Assembly: GCF_044759095.2 (NCBI RefSeq)
Contig: NZ_JBIYSM020000018.1
Span: 11,917 to 75,916 of the forward strand
Origin: JBIYSM02 sp044759095
GTDB taxonomy: Bacteria; Bacillota; Bacilli; Brevibacillales; Brevibacillaceae
Length of the DNA: 64,000 bases
Direction of reading: 5' to 3'
Part shown: one piece after another, positions 43,081 to 50,951 of the stretch
Position numbering within the stretch: the stretch's first letter is position 1
Layout of the letters: each line of letters starts with the position of its first letter
Notes under the pieces: generated by a model
Seen by the model: the letters and a program-made list of their open reading frames with translations, nothing else
Database searches by the model: none
Told to the model about the DNA's origin: nothing
Program-made: the position numbers and the translations under genes

Positions 43081-44817
43081 ATGAAGGTACCTGTCGGCGT
43101 ATCCAATCGGCATATTCATCTAAGTCAAGAGCATCTGGAGCAGCTGTTCGGTCCCGGCTATCAACTGCGCAAACTGCGCGAACTGAAACAGTACGGTCAA
43201 TTTGCGGCGGAGGAAACGGTCACGCTGATCGGCCCGAAAGGAAAAATCAGCAACGTTCGCATTTTGGGTCCGCTCCGCAAGCAGACACAGGTGGAAATCT
43301 CCCGTACGGACAGCTACCTGTTGGGCGTCGATCCGCCGATTCGCGACTCCGGCGACCTGAAAGGGAGCGAAGGCATCACAATCCAGGGGCCGCGGGGGCA
43401 GGTTGCGATTGACGAAGGGGTGATTCTCGCCTTTCGCCACATTCACTTTTCCCTGGAAGACGCAAAGCGCTTCGGAGTAAAGGACAAACAGCTCGTGAAA
43501 GTGGAAGTGGAAGGAACCCGCTCGTTGATTTTGGAGAACGTCCTGTGCCGCGTGCACAAGGATTATCGGTTGGAGTTCCACATCGACACGGATGAAGCGA
43601 ACGCCGCCGGATTGAAAAACGACATGTTAGTGGAAGTGATCGTGGAGCAAAATGAAGAGAGCTATCAGCACCTCCGCCTGCAGGAGAAGCAGAACGTGCT
43701 CGTGCTCAATTGCGGCAGCTCCTCGGTAAAATACAAGCTGTACGAGATGCCAACCAAGAAGCTCCTCACATCCGACTACCTGCAGCAGATTAAGCGGGAT
43801 CAGTACGAGTCGACGATTCGATCCGTGTTTGACAAACTCTCTTCCTTCGAAATCAACATGATCTCACACCGCGTCGTACATGGCGGAGAATCGTTCAAAC
43901 ACTCCGTTCCCATCGATGACCGGGTCAAGGAACAGATTCGGGAACTTTCGCGGTTTGCGCCGCTGCATAATCCGATCAATTTGCTTGGGATTGAGATCGC
44001 TCAGAGCATTCGGCCTGACGTGATGCATGTCGCCGTATTTGACACGGCGTTTCATCAAACGATGCCGCCGTCTTCCTACCTGTATGCGCTTCCCTACGAA
44101 TACTACGAGAAATACGGTATCCGCAAGTACGGGTTTCACGGCACTTCTCACCGTTACGTGATGAACCGCGCCCAGCAAATGATGGAGATGCCAAAGGAAA
44201 AGCTGCGCCTGATCAGCTGCCATATCGGCAGCGGGGTAAGCATCACGGCGATCCGTTTTGGAGAGTCGCTGGATACCTCGATGGGCATGACACCGTTGGC
44301 CGGTTTGTCCATGGGAACCCGCAGCGGCAATATCGATCCCGCCATTATTCCGTACATTGAAGAAATCGAAAAGACGGATACGGCGGGCGCCATAGAGATC
44401 CTCAACAAGAAAAGCGGTCTGTTGGGCGTCTCCGGCGTCTCCAACGACTTGCGGGACGTCATGGCCAAGGCTGAGGAAGGAAACCTTCGCTGCCAGCTGG
44501 CGCTGGAACTGTTCACCACCCATTTGCACAAGCACATCGGTCTTTATCTCGCCCGCCTGAACGGTGTGGATGGCATCATCTTTACTGCCGGTGTCGGAGA
44601 GAACAGTCCGGAGGTTCGTCAACTGGTGTGCAACGGTTTGGAGTTTGCCGGTGTCATCATCGATCGGGAGGCCAACCTCAACATCAAGGGAGAAGGGTTC
44701 ATCAACAGTCCTTACTCGCCGGTGAAGGTAATGGTCATCCCCACCAACGAAGAGCTGGTGATGGCTACGGACGCCTTCCAACTCTACCTCTCCACCCCGC
44801 AGCCAGTGATGGCGTGA
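43081..44817 (+). CDS. PduL phosphotransacylase - acetate kinase fusion
   Basis: This 578-residue protein joins two enzymes. Residues 1 to about 190 are a PduL-type phosphate acyltransferase with both metal-binding motifs (NRHIHLS near residue 10; FRHIHFS near residue 120). After a short linker, residues about 208-578 are an acetate kinase. It has the conserved NCGSSSVKY, HRVVHGGE, FDTAFHQTMP, YGFHGTSH, TRSGNIDP and PTNEELVMA. Together they would turn acetyl-CoA into acetate plus ATP in one chain. The kinase part lacks about 40 residues between its first strands and HRVVHGGE compared with Bacillus AckA. ATG 43081 gives the usual PduL start; 43063 is an alternative. Confidence 0.92.
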   Translation: MKVPVGVSNRHIHLSQEHLEQLFGPGYQLRKLRELKQYGQFAAEETVTLIGPKGKISNVRILGPLRKQTQVEISRTDSYLLGVDPPIRDSGDLKGSEGITIQGPRGQVAIDEGVILAFRHIHFSLEDAKRFGVKDKQLVKVEVEGTRSLILENVLCRVHKDYRLEFHIDTDEANAAGLKNDMLVEVIVEQNEESYQHLRLQEKQNVLVLNCGSSSVKYKLYEMPTKKLLTSDYLQQIKRDQYESTIRSVFDKLSSFEINMISHRVVHGGESFKHSVPIDDRVKEQIRELSRFAPLHNPINLLGIEIAQSIRPDVMHVAVFDTAFHQTMPPSSYLYALPYEYYEKYGIRKYGFHGTSHRYVMNRAQQMMEMPKEKLRLISCHIGSGVSITAIRFGESLDTSMGMTPLAGLSMGTRSGNIDPAIIPYIEEIEKTDTAGAIEILNKKSGLLGVSGVSNDLRDVMAKAEEGNLRCQLALELFTTHLHKHIGLYLARLNGVDGIIFTAGVGENSPEVRQLVCNGLEFAGVIIDREANLNIKGEGFINSPYSPVKVMVIPTNEELVMATDAFQLYLSTPQPVMA

Positions 44818-44939
44818 GGTGCTGAAACTAGCAAGATTAGGCTTTTCATAATTTTGTATTGTCTGCTATACTTATGTAATGAGCCTTCTGGTAGAGGTTC
44901 TCGACATTCTTGTGAAAAGATAAAAGGAGTGCAAACTGA

Positions 44940-45353
44940 ATGGCAGTACAAGTGGGAAGCATCATCGAGGGAAAAGTGACAGCGATCAAACCGTTTGGGA
45001 TGTTCGTAGCGATCAACGAGACCCAGCAGGGGCTTGTACACATTTCCCAAGTGGCGAACGGTTTCGTGAAGGATATCAACGAGCACTTTTCCGTGGGAGA
45101 CGAAGTGAAAGTAAAGGTACTCTCGATTGATGATGCAGGCAAGATCTCGCTTTCGGTTCGTGCCGCACTGCCTGCGCCGGAGCGTGAAGGGCGCGATGAG
45201 CGCCGTGGCGGTGGAAATCGCGGTGGCGACCGTGGAGGATACGGAAAACGCGACAGCGCAGCATCCTTCGAAGACAAACTGAAGAAATGGCTGAAGCACA
45301 GCGAAGAGAACCTCGCTACCATTAACAAAAAACAGGCAAAACGCGGCTACTAA
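44940..45353 (+). CDS. yugI: S1 RNA-binding general stress protein 13 (YugI-like)
   Basis: This 137-residue protein has an N-terminal S1 domain (GSIIEGKVTAIKPFGMFVAI to KVKVLSIDDAGKISLSVRAA). An Arg/Gly-rich segment (RRGGGNRGGDRGGYGKRD) and the conserved tail FEDKLKKWLKHSEENLATIN follow. GSP13/YugI binds ribosomes in Bacillus. AAAAGGAG lies upstream of the ATG. A TATACT at about 44867 may be the -10. It is monocistronic, with a terminator after it. Confidence 0.9.
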   Translation: MAVQVGSIIEGKVTAIKPFGMFVAINETQQGLVHISQVANGFVKDINEHFSVGDEVKVKVLSIDDAGKISLSVRAALPAPEREGRDERRGGGNRGGDRGGYGKRDSAASFEDKLKKWLKHSEENLATINKKQAKRGY

Positions 45354-45380
45354 GCCTACACATACGAGCGGATGAACTTC

Positions 45381-45424
45381 AGGAAGAAGTGACCGGGAAC
45401 AAACCGGTTCTTCTTCCTTTTTTG
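45381..45424 (+). terminator. Rho-independent terminator after yugI
   Basis: GGAAGAAG...CCGG and CCGG...TTCTTCC form the stem, with a long T-run. Repeat copy B starts in the following bases. Confidence 0.88.
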
Positions 45425-45526
45425 GTGTATAAGAATTTATAAATTTGGACATCCCATACAGTCGCTAGAAAAGTGTTCGGGGCCCCGCCCGGCGAAGTGT
45501 TAGCTAATGCCGGGTGGGTTTTCTTA
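45425..45526 (+). repeat. Family 2 intergenic repeat, copy B (no inner hairpin)
   Basis: It starts GTGTATAAGAATTTATAAATTT, directly after the yugI terminator T-run, and ends TTTTCTTA. The outer stem is CCCGCCCGGC/GCCGGGTGGG. The inner stem of the other copies is replaced by a short spacer (AAGTGTTAGCTAAT). Confidence 0.9.
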
Positions 45527-45577
45527 GTCTGAAAATCCACAGGTTGTTGGGGAATCGTAAGGAAAGGGGGGAGCAGA

Positions 45578-46426
45578 GTGAGCGATATGGATATGGAATG
45601 GACTCATTACTTTCTTGATGTTGTACCGGAACCCTTCGTTGCGGACGGGGTATCGTTGTATACCGTGACCTATTACAGCCAGGGATATCGCGTGAAAGCG
45701 GCTTTGGCCGTGCCGGTGCAGAGAAGCGGACCGCTCCCTGCTCTTTTGTATTGCCGAGGTGGCATCAAGGGTGTTGGCCGTGTCCGGCCGGAGCGGATCT
45801 CCCAGTTGGCTGCTTTTGGGTACGTGCTGTTGGCTCCGCACTATCGCGGCAACGAAGGGGGAGAGGGCAGGGACGAGTTTGGCGGGGACGATCGTCATGA
45901 CGTCTTTGCCGCGTACGAGCTGCTTCGCCGTTTGCCGCTCGTGCAGCCTGAGCGTATCAGCGCTTACGGTTTTTCCCGCGGCGGCATGATGGCGCTGTTC
46001 GCCTCCATGGAGTGTGCCGGGCTTCGTTCCGTGGTGGTGTGGAGCGGAGTAAGCGATTTGTTTTTGACGTATGAGGAGCGGGTCGATTTACGCCGCATGC
46101 TGCGGCGCGTCGTCGGTCATCCGAAGAAGGACAGCGGTGAATATGTTCGCCGTTCCCCCGTCTATCGCGCCGGGGAGATTTCCTGTCCGGTGCTGATTAT
46201 CCACGGCACAGAGGACCAGAACGTCGGAGTCCAGCACGCTTATCGGCTGGCCGACGCTCTTGCGACTCACAAAAAGCCCTATGAAATGTGGCTGGCTGAA
46301 GGAGCCACCCACCTGTTTAAAGGAGAGGAAATGAAAGCCTACACCGTCCGGATGTTTGACTGGCTGGAAAAACACGCATCCGACCAGGAGGTTACAGGCT
46401 GGTCGGATGAATGGGCAGGGAGATGA
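45578..46426 (+). CDS. Alpha/beta hydrolase, S9 prolyl-oligopeptidase-like
   Basis: This 282-residue hydrolase has an oxyanion region (LLYCRGGIKGVG) and the nucleophile motif GFSRGG (Ser near residue 132). The acid residue is in IHGTEDQNVG and the catalytic His in GATHLFKG. The layout fits dienelactone hydrolase or S9 peptidase-like enzymes; the substrate is unknown. The GTG at 45578 has AAGGGGGGAG upstream. Its last 35 bp overlap the convergent histidine kinase gene. Confidence 0.82.
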   Translation: MSDMDMEWTHYFLDVVPEPFVADGVSLYTVTYYSQGYRVKAALAVPVQRSGPLPALLYCRGGIKGVGRVRPERISQLAAFGYVLLAPHYRGNEGGEGRDEFGGDDRHDVFAAYELLRRLPLVQPERISAYGFSRGGMMALFASMECAGLRSVVVWSGVSDLFLTYEERVDLRRMLRRVVGHPKKDSGEYVRRSPVYRAGEISCPVLIIHGTEDQNVGVQHAYRLADALATHKKPYEMWLAEGATHLFKGEEMKAYTVRMFDWLEKHASDQEVTGWSDEWAGR

Positions 46427-48206
46427 CAATTTCCGTTCCCTCGCCTACGATGCTGGTAATTTTCATATCCCCGCCGTGGTTTTCCACCATGCGTCGGGTG
46501 ATCGGCAGTCCGAGTCCTGTGCCTTCCTCCTTCAGGGAAAAGAACGGCTCAAAGATCCGGTTCAGGTATTGGGGCGGGATGCCTTCCCCGGTGTCTCGAA
46601 CGGAAATGTGCAAGTGAGTGTCGTCGTGCCTGCTTTCCACGGTCAGCAGGCCCCCTTGTTTCATCGCTTCAATGCTGTTCTTCATCAGGTTGAGCAGAAT
46701 CTGCTTCATCTGCTCCACGTCCACGTGCAGGCTGATCTCCTTTTCATAACGGTCGACGATTTCGATGCCGTGGAGTGTCGCCTCGGCTTTCATCAGAGGC
46801 AGGATGGAGCTGAACAACTCGTTCAGCGTCACTTCCCGATAGTTCGGGCAGGACGGTTTCGACAACAGAAGGAATTCCGTCACGATCAGGTTGACGCGCT
46901 CAATCTCCTGCAGAATCAACGGCAGGAAGTACTGATTGCGCTCCTCTTCCGACAACCGCTGCTGCAGCAGCTGCATAAAGCCGTAAATTACGGTGAGCGG
47001 GTTGCGGATCTCGTGGGCTGCGCCGGCCGCCAGCTGTCCGACCAGCCGCAGCTTCTCGGACTGGTGAATGAATTCCTGCGCTTTTTCCTGCTCGGTAATA
47101 TCGGAGAGGGCCACCATCCAGCCGGCTTCCCTGAAGTCGTTTTCCAGAGGCACGTAAGAGACGAGCGCGGAAAAGGTGGTGCCGTCCTGTTTGTACAGCG
47201 TCATCTTGCGGTTTTCAAACCAGGGCAACTCCTCTGAGTCAGTCTGCCACGCGGTGGAGTCGGGGCTCTCCGGAAAAAAGTTGTCGTCCAGCTTCACCAG
47301 CTCTTTTGCCTTCTGATTGATGTGCACTTCACCGGACTGATAGTGTCGGGTGATCACCCCGACTGGCAGAGAGTTCAAGATTTGCTCACGGACGTTTTTC
47401 TCCTCCTGCAGCACTTGACGCTGGGCCTCATCCTGTTGAAACAGCTTCGCGATGTTCTGCGACATTTTGTTGAATTCCTGAGCCAACTCGTGGAACTCGT
47501 CTTTCGCGGTGTAAATGATCTGCTGACCGAACGTTCCCTGTGACACTTCCCGCACCTGCCTGATCAGGGACTGAATGGGGCGGAGCAGCTCATGACGAAA
47601 GTAAAACGTGCAAAACAAGCCAAACAGGATGGAGGCAACGGACACGGTGTACGTCACGATGAGGGAGACTTTCAGGCTTTCGTTTGTCCGTTGAAACTCC
47701 TTGTTCGTCTGGGACTCCAGTTGATGAAGCGAAAAGGAAAGCTGCTTTTCCAGCTTGTCGATGCGCGGCTGCACTTCCTGAGCCAGCACGTAGTTGACAG
47801 CTGTGATGTTATTCGCTTTCAACAGCGGGTTGATCTTGTTCAGGAAGAGGAAGTCCAGTTCGCCGATCGACTCCACAATCGAGAACAATTCACTGTATTC
47901 CTGTGTTTTTTGAATCGATTGAAAGTGGGAACTGTCGATCAGCATGGTGTAGTATTTGTCCAGATAAGACGGCTCTCGAGTGAGAGTGTACATTTTCAAA
48001 GCGTACGTTTTCGTGTACAGTTGGTTTTTTACTTCCAACAGCGCGTTTGTTTGCGGAAGCACTTGCTGCGTCAGGTGGGTCTCGTCGGAAATCACCTTCG
48101 TCATCTGGTAGCTGAACAGAGAAGCGACACAGCCAATGAGAAGCATCATGACCAGATAGCTGAGCATCATTTTTTTCTGAAAACCAAGTGAACGAATCGA
48201 GGACAT
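46392..48206 (-). CDS. Sensor histidine kinase (HAMP-PAS-HisKA-HATPase)
   Basis: This 604-residue membrane kinase has two transmembrane segments (about 14-33 and 185-207) around an extracytoplasmic helical domain, followed by a HAMP linker. A PAS-like domain (LNSLPVGVITRHYQSGEVHI) precedes the HisKA motif GAAHEIRNPLTVIYGFMQLL. The ATPase has NLMKNSIEAM, DTGEGIPP and GTGLGLPITRRMVENHGG. It resembles Kin-type sporulation kinases and has no cognate response regulator beside it. The ATG at 48206 has GGAGGAG upstream and lies 2 bp from the BMP gene stop, so the two are coupled. Confidence 0.92.
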   Translation of the reverse strand: MSSIRSLGFQKKMMLSYLVMMLLIGCVASLFSYQMTKVISDETHLTQQVLPQTNALLEVKNQLYTKTYALKMYTLTREPSYLDKYYTMLIDSSHFQSIQKTQEYSELFSIVESIGELDFLFLNKINPLLKANNITAVNYVLAQEVQPRIDKLEKQLSFSLHQLESQTNKEFQRTNESLKVSLIVTYTVSVASILFGLFCTFYFRHELLRPIQSLIRQVREVSQGTFGQQIIYTAKDEFHELAQEFNKMSQNIAKLFQQDEAQRQVLQEEKNVREQILNSLPVGVITRHYQSGEVHINQKAKELVKLDDNFFPESPDSTAWQTDSEELPWFENRKMTLYKQDGTTFSALVSYVPLENDFREAGWMVALSDITEQEKAQEFIHQSEKLRLVGQLAAGAAHEIRNPLTVIYGFMQLLQQRLSEEERNQYFLPLILQEIERVNLIVTEFLLLSKPSCPNYREVTLNELFSSILPLMKAEATLHGIEIVDRYEKEISLHVDVEQMKQILLNLMKNSIEAMKQGGLLTVESRHDDTHLHISVRDTGEGIPPQYLNRIFEPFFSLKEEGTGLGLPITRRMVENHGGDMKITSIVGEGTEIVISLPIHPTSL

Positions 48207-48208
48207 GG

Positions 48209-49219
48209 TCACTCTCCTCCAAAAAGCTGCGGATCATCCATAACCGTCTGCAGATCGCGAATGATACGTTCCTGTACAGCTGCGGGCACCATTGGACCAA
48301 ACGCGCTCAAGCGGTTAACCCCTTCCGACAGTCCGTAGATGACCTTTCCTGCGGGAAGGAGGCCTTTCAGGTACTGTTCCATGGTGGTTCGATAGCATTG
48401 GCGCACGTCCTGCACCAGCGAGGCGAGCACATGGTTGGGGGCCATGTAACGTTGGTCGGCGATGTAGCCGATGGCGTATATGTTGGCATGCTGCGCCTCC
48501 GTAATGACGGCCAGATTAAAACTGTCTCCCGTCGTGTAGATGACGTCGACGCCATGGGCGATCAGGCGGCGGGCTGCTTTTGTGGCAGCTGCGATGTCAT
48601 TGAAGTCCGGCACCTTGGCCACTTCCACCGTCGTATCGGGGTGAATCCGTTTGACGCCCAGTTTGAAGCCCTCCACCTGTTCGTATTCTAAAGGTTTGTC
48701 CACCACAATATAGCCAACCTTGTGGCGATGGCTCATCAGTGCTGCCAACTCACCTACAATAAATCCGGCGGGCTTCATGTCGTAGCGAATGGCTGTCTGA
48801 TTGGGGTGTACGGCTTCCCCGTTAAAGGAAACAAACCGCGTCTCGGGATAAAACGGGGCAATTTTCGTAAACGGTTGGGAAAATATCATCCCGTGACCGA
48901 AAATCAAATCGAATTCGCTGGAAGCGTACTTTTGGGCCGTTGCAAAGATCTGATCTGCTTTTAAGTTACTGGCAATCTCCAAAGAGAAGCCGTACTTTTT
49001 TTGCAGTTCAGTCAAACTCTCCAGTGCGCTGCTGTTCCAGCCCTGATCGTAGGTAGGACCCTCCAACAGCAGAGCGACGCGTATCACGTTGGCCTTTTTG
49101 CCGTTTTTGTTGACCTGCTGAATGTATTTCATGCTGTCGACAAACTGACTGGTGATAAGAAGCAGCAGTCCGAGGACCAGTCCGGCAAACAAGATTGGAA
49201 ACAGCTTTGTCGTGGACAC
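48209..49219 (-). CDS. Membrane-anchored BMP/Med-family substrate-binding protein
   Basis: This 336-residue protein has a hydrophobic N-terminal anchor (FAGLVLGLLLLITSQFV) without a lipobox. It is followed by a BMP-type periplasmic binding fold (VALLLEGPTYDQGWNSSALE; ETRFVSFNG; DVIYTTGDSFNLAVI; GYIADQRYMAPNHVLASLV). The family includes nucleoside-binding PnrA proteins and Bacillus Med. The start is GTG with GGAGG 7 bp upstream. It is translationally coupled to the downstream histidine kinase, so it may be its extracellular ligand sensor; the ligand is unknown. Confidence 0.83.
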   Translation of the reverse strand: MSTTKLFPILFAGLVLGLLLLITSQFVDSMKYIQQVNKNGKKANVIRVALLLEGPTYDQGWNSSALESLTELQKKYGFSLEIASNLKADQIFATAQKYASSEFDLIFGHGMIFSQPFTKIAPFYPETRFVSFNGEAVHPNQTAIRYDMKPAGFIVGELAALMSHRHKVGYIVVDKPLEYEQVEGFKLGVKRIHPDTTVEVAKVPDFNDIAAATKAARRLIAHGVDVIYTTGDSFNLAVITEAQHANIYAIGYIADQRYMAPNHVLASLVQDVRQCYRTTMEQYLKGLLPAGKVIYGLSEGVNRLSAFGPMVPAAVQERIIRDLQTVMDDPQLFGGE

Positions 49220-49237
49220 GGAAGGACCTCCAAATGA

Positions 49238-49288
49238 AAAAAGGAATTTGACATATTTCTACATGAACTGTCAAAATTCCTTTTATTA
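49238..49288 (+). terminator. Terminator-like hairpin before repeat copy C
   Basis: AAAAGGAATT-TGACA and TGTCA-AAATTCCTTTT form a long stem. On the + strand the T-tract leads into repeat copy C. It also lies just upstream of the minus-strand BMP gene. Confidence 0.6.
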
Positions 49289-49435
49289 GTGTATAAGAAT
49301 TTATAAATTTCGACATCCCATACAGCCGCTAGAAAAGTGTTCGGGGCCCCGCCCGGCGAAAAAAGGGACCCCACTCGGCTCAGCGATAGCTACCGCCGAG
49401 TGGGGTGAGAATAGCTAAAGTCGGCTGGGTTTTTA
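49289..49435 (+). repeat. Family 2 intergenic repeat, copy C
   Basis: It is nearly full length. It begins GTGTATAAGAATTT and has the inner stem CCCCACTCGGC/GCCGAGTGGGG. The outer 3' arm is changed to GTCGGCTGGG, which weakens the outer stem, and it ends in TTTTTA. It is bounded on both sides by terminator hairpins. Confidence 0.9.
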
Positions 49436-49440
49436 TATTC

Positions 49441-49478
49441 AGCAAAGCAAAAGCCCGCGTGCGTATCACAGCGCGGGC
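49441..49478 (-). terminator. Terminator of the His/Gln-rich protein gene
   Basis: On the minus strand GCCCGCG pairs with CGCGGGC and TTTTGCTTTGCT follows. It lies 19 bp past the stop of the gene ending at 49497. Confidence 0.8.
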
Positions 49479-49496
49479 ATCGGGGAGTTGCGATCG

Positions 49497-49853
49497 TTAG
49501 AAGCGAGTGCCACGTTGCATGGCAATCTGATTCTCTGTTGCGTGAGCCGCATGCTGGGAGAGCGGCACCTGTGCATTTTGACCCGCATACGGATTGTAGA
49601 ACTGCTGCAGCGATTGAAGCGCCTCCGGAGAAATGTGTCCGCGATAGACGAGTGCGACAGGGGAGACCTGGTTGTTGTAGGCCGTGTAGCCTTCGTTGTA
49701 GGCAGGCTGGTTGGCGAAAAACGCCTGTTGTTGGTGAAACTCCGCTTGCTGGTGGTGAAACGCCGCCTGATTCTGATGCGCCAGCGCATGGTATCGATGC
49801 AGTTGGGCCTGCTGGTGATGAGCATGAGCCTGTTCTTGCTGACGTGGATACAT
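49497..49853 (-). CDS. Unknown His/Gln-rich small protein
   Basis: I do not recognise this 118-residue protein. Its first half is strongly enriched in His, Gln and Ala (such as HAHHQQAQLHRYHALAHQNQ), with repeated HQQAxFHQQ-like units. The second half is Asn/Tyr/Gln-rich (YNEGYTAYNNQ) with a short VALVYRGHISPEALQSL segment. There is no signal peptide. The composition resembles some spore-coat or metal-binding proteins, but that is speculation. ATG 49853 has GGAGGAG 7 bp upstream, so expression is well supported. A terminator follows. Confidence 0.7.
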   Translation of the reverse strand: MYPRQQEQAHAHHQQAQLHRYHALAHQNQAAFHHQQAEFHQQQAFFANQPAYNEGYTAYNNQVSPVALVYRGHISPEALQSLQQFYNPYAGQNAQVPLSQHAAHATENQIAMQRGTRF

Positions 49854-50025
49854 CTGCAATCTCCTCCAGTATGAACCATTTTGTTTTGGCAGTTGCCTTG
49901 CCCTTCAAAGTATGTCCAATTATGGGGCGAACATGCTTCCGGCAGAGCCGGCGCTTTGGTATGCAACCGGGAGCCGGAGGGAACGCTAACGGAGAAGCTC
50001 TGTACCCGAGAAAGGAGGCCCCCCC

Positions 50026-50193
50026 ATGGAAAGAGAGCTGATTGAAATTCCACAGGTGGATATCCCGGACGAGGTGACTCAGGTAGACAGACCGGAGATC
50101 GGGGAAACGACCCCGCATCCTGATCCGACCAGTCCGCAGGCGGATTTGCCTGCAAGTCCGGAACGTTCCGGACCGATTGGATTTGCTCCGTAA
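50026..50193 (+). CDS. Unknown small acidic, proline-rich protein
   Basis: This is a 55-codon frame starting MERELIEIPQVDIPDEVTQV and ending in PERSGPIGFAP. It is rich in Pro, Glu and Asp, with no cysteine or hydrophobic segment, and is probably disordered. AAAGGAGG lies 6 bp before the ATG and a terminator lies 6 bp after the stop, so it looks like a real gene. Function unknown. It is divergent from the His/Gln-rich gene at 49853. Confidence 0.7.
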   Translation: MERELIEIPQVDIPDEVTQVDRPEIGETTPHPDPTSPQADLPASPERSGPIGFAP

Positions 50194-50198
50194 AACAA

Positions 50199-50226
50199 GG
50201 CGCCGTTGCAGGCGCCATTCTTTTAG
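50199..50226 (+). terminator. Terminator after the 55-residue protein
   Basis: GGCGCC, loop GTTGCA, GGCGCC, then ATTCTTTT. Confidence 0.8.
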
Positions 50227-50247
50227 GGGTATTTATTAAAAAAAATA

Positions 50248-50278
50248 AAAAAAGTCGGGAATTCCCATAGACTTTTTT
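50248..50278. terminator. A/T-armed hairpin before the CheY-like gene
   Basis: AAAAAAGTC and GACTTTTTT form a stem around GGAATTCC. It could act in either direction and lies 60 bp upstream of the response regulator. Confidence 0.55.
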
Positions 50279-50336
50279 GCTATTTTCTGTAAAGTAGAGG
50301 GAGGGAGAAGTGAGACAGGTTGAGGAGGAACGCTGA

Positions 50337-50690
50337 GTGGCCCGTTTGTTGATTGTAGACGATGCGGCTTTTATGAGGCAGATGCTGACGGAGATGGTAG
50401 CAGGCTTGCACGAAGTGTGCGGAGAGGCTGCCAATGGAGAAGAGGCAATTGAAAAATACAAGGAGCTGCGTCCCGATATTGTCACGATGGATATCACCAT
50501 GCCCCGGATGCAGGGGATTGATGCTGTCCGCGAAATTTTAGCTTTTGATGCAGAGGCCAAAATCTTGATGTGCTCCGCTGTCGGTCACCGCCAGCTGGTT
50601 TTGGAGGCGATGAAAACGGGGGCAAAAGACTTCGTAATCAAGCCGTTTCAAAAAGAACGCATTCTCGATGCGATATCGCGGTTACTGTGA
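50337..50690 (+). CDS. Single-domain response regulator (CheY-like)
   Basis: This 117-residue receiver domain has the acidic pocket (DD at 8-9), the phospho-acceptor Asp in DIVTMDITMP (near residue 53), a conserved Ser in LMCSA and Lys in FVIKPFQ. No output domain is present. It most resembles CheY; Spo0F-like phosphorelay use is another option given the orphan kinase 1.7 kb away. The start is GTG with GAGGAGGAA upstream. A terminator follows. Confidence 0.9.
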   Translation: MARLLIVDDAAFMRQMLTEMVAGLHEVCGEAANGEEAIEKYKELRPDIVTMDITMPRMQGIDAVREILAFDAEAKILMCSAVGHRQLVLEAMKTGAKDFVIKPFQKERILDAISRLL

Positions 50691-50716
50691 TCCCGTACAT
50701 AGAGCGAAAATCAAGC

Positions 50717-50748
50717 AACCGGCAGGGCGGCACCTGCCGGTTTTTTTC
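50717..50748 (+). terminator. Terminator after the response regulator
   Basis: ACCGGCAGG and CCTGCCGG form the stem, followed by seven T residues. Confidence 0.9.
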
Positions 50749-50750
50749 AG

Positions 50751-50870
50751 CAAATAGGAATTTATAAAGATGGAAATCCGATTTCAGCCACTAGGAAAGC
50801 ATTCGGGGCCCCGCCCGGCGAAAAAAGGGACCCCACTCGGCTCAGCGATAGCTACCGCCGAGTGGGTTAT
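50751..50870 (+). repeat. Family 2 intergenic repeat, copy D (diverged)
   Basis: The 5' half is diverged (AAATAGGAATTTATAAA...). GGGGCCCCGCCCGGCG and the inner stem CCCCACTCGGC/GCCGAGTGGG are kept. The outer 3' arm is missing, so the element ends near TTATTTC. It follows a terminator T-run and abuts the adeR promoter. Confidence 0.85.
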
Positions 50871-50887
50871 TTCAGGCCCGCGCCTGG

Positions 50888-50917
50888 TTTACCTGGGCTT
50901 TTGCCTTTCAGTATAAT
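50888..50917 (+). promoter_or_regulatory. Predicted adeR promoter
   Basis: TATAAT (50912-50917) with a TTTACC -35 (50888-50893) at 18 bp. The -10 overlaps an in-frame ATG at 50916, which therefore cannot be the translation start. Confidence 0.6.
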
Positions 50918-50951
50918 GAAAAGACAGGAATCGCAAAGAAGGTGTGAACGA

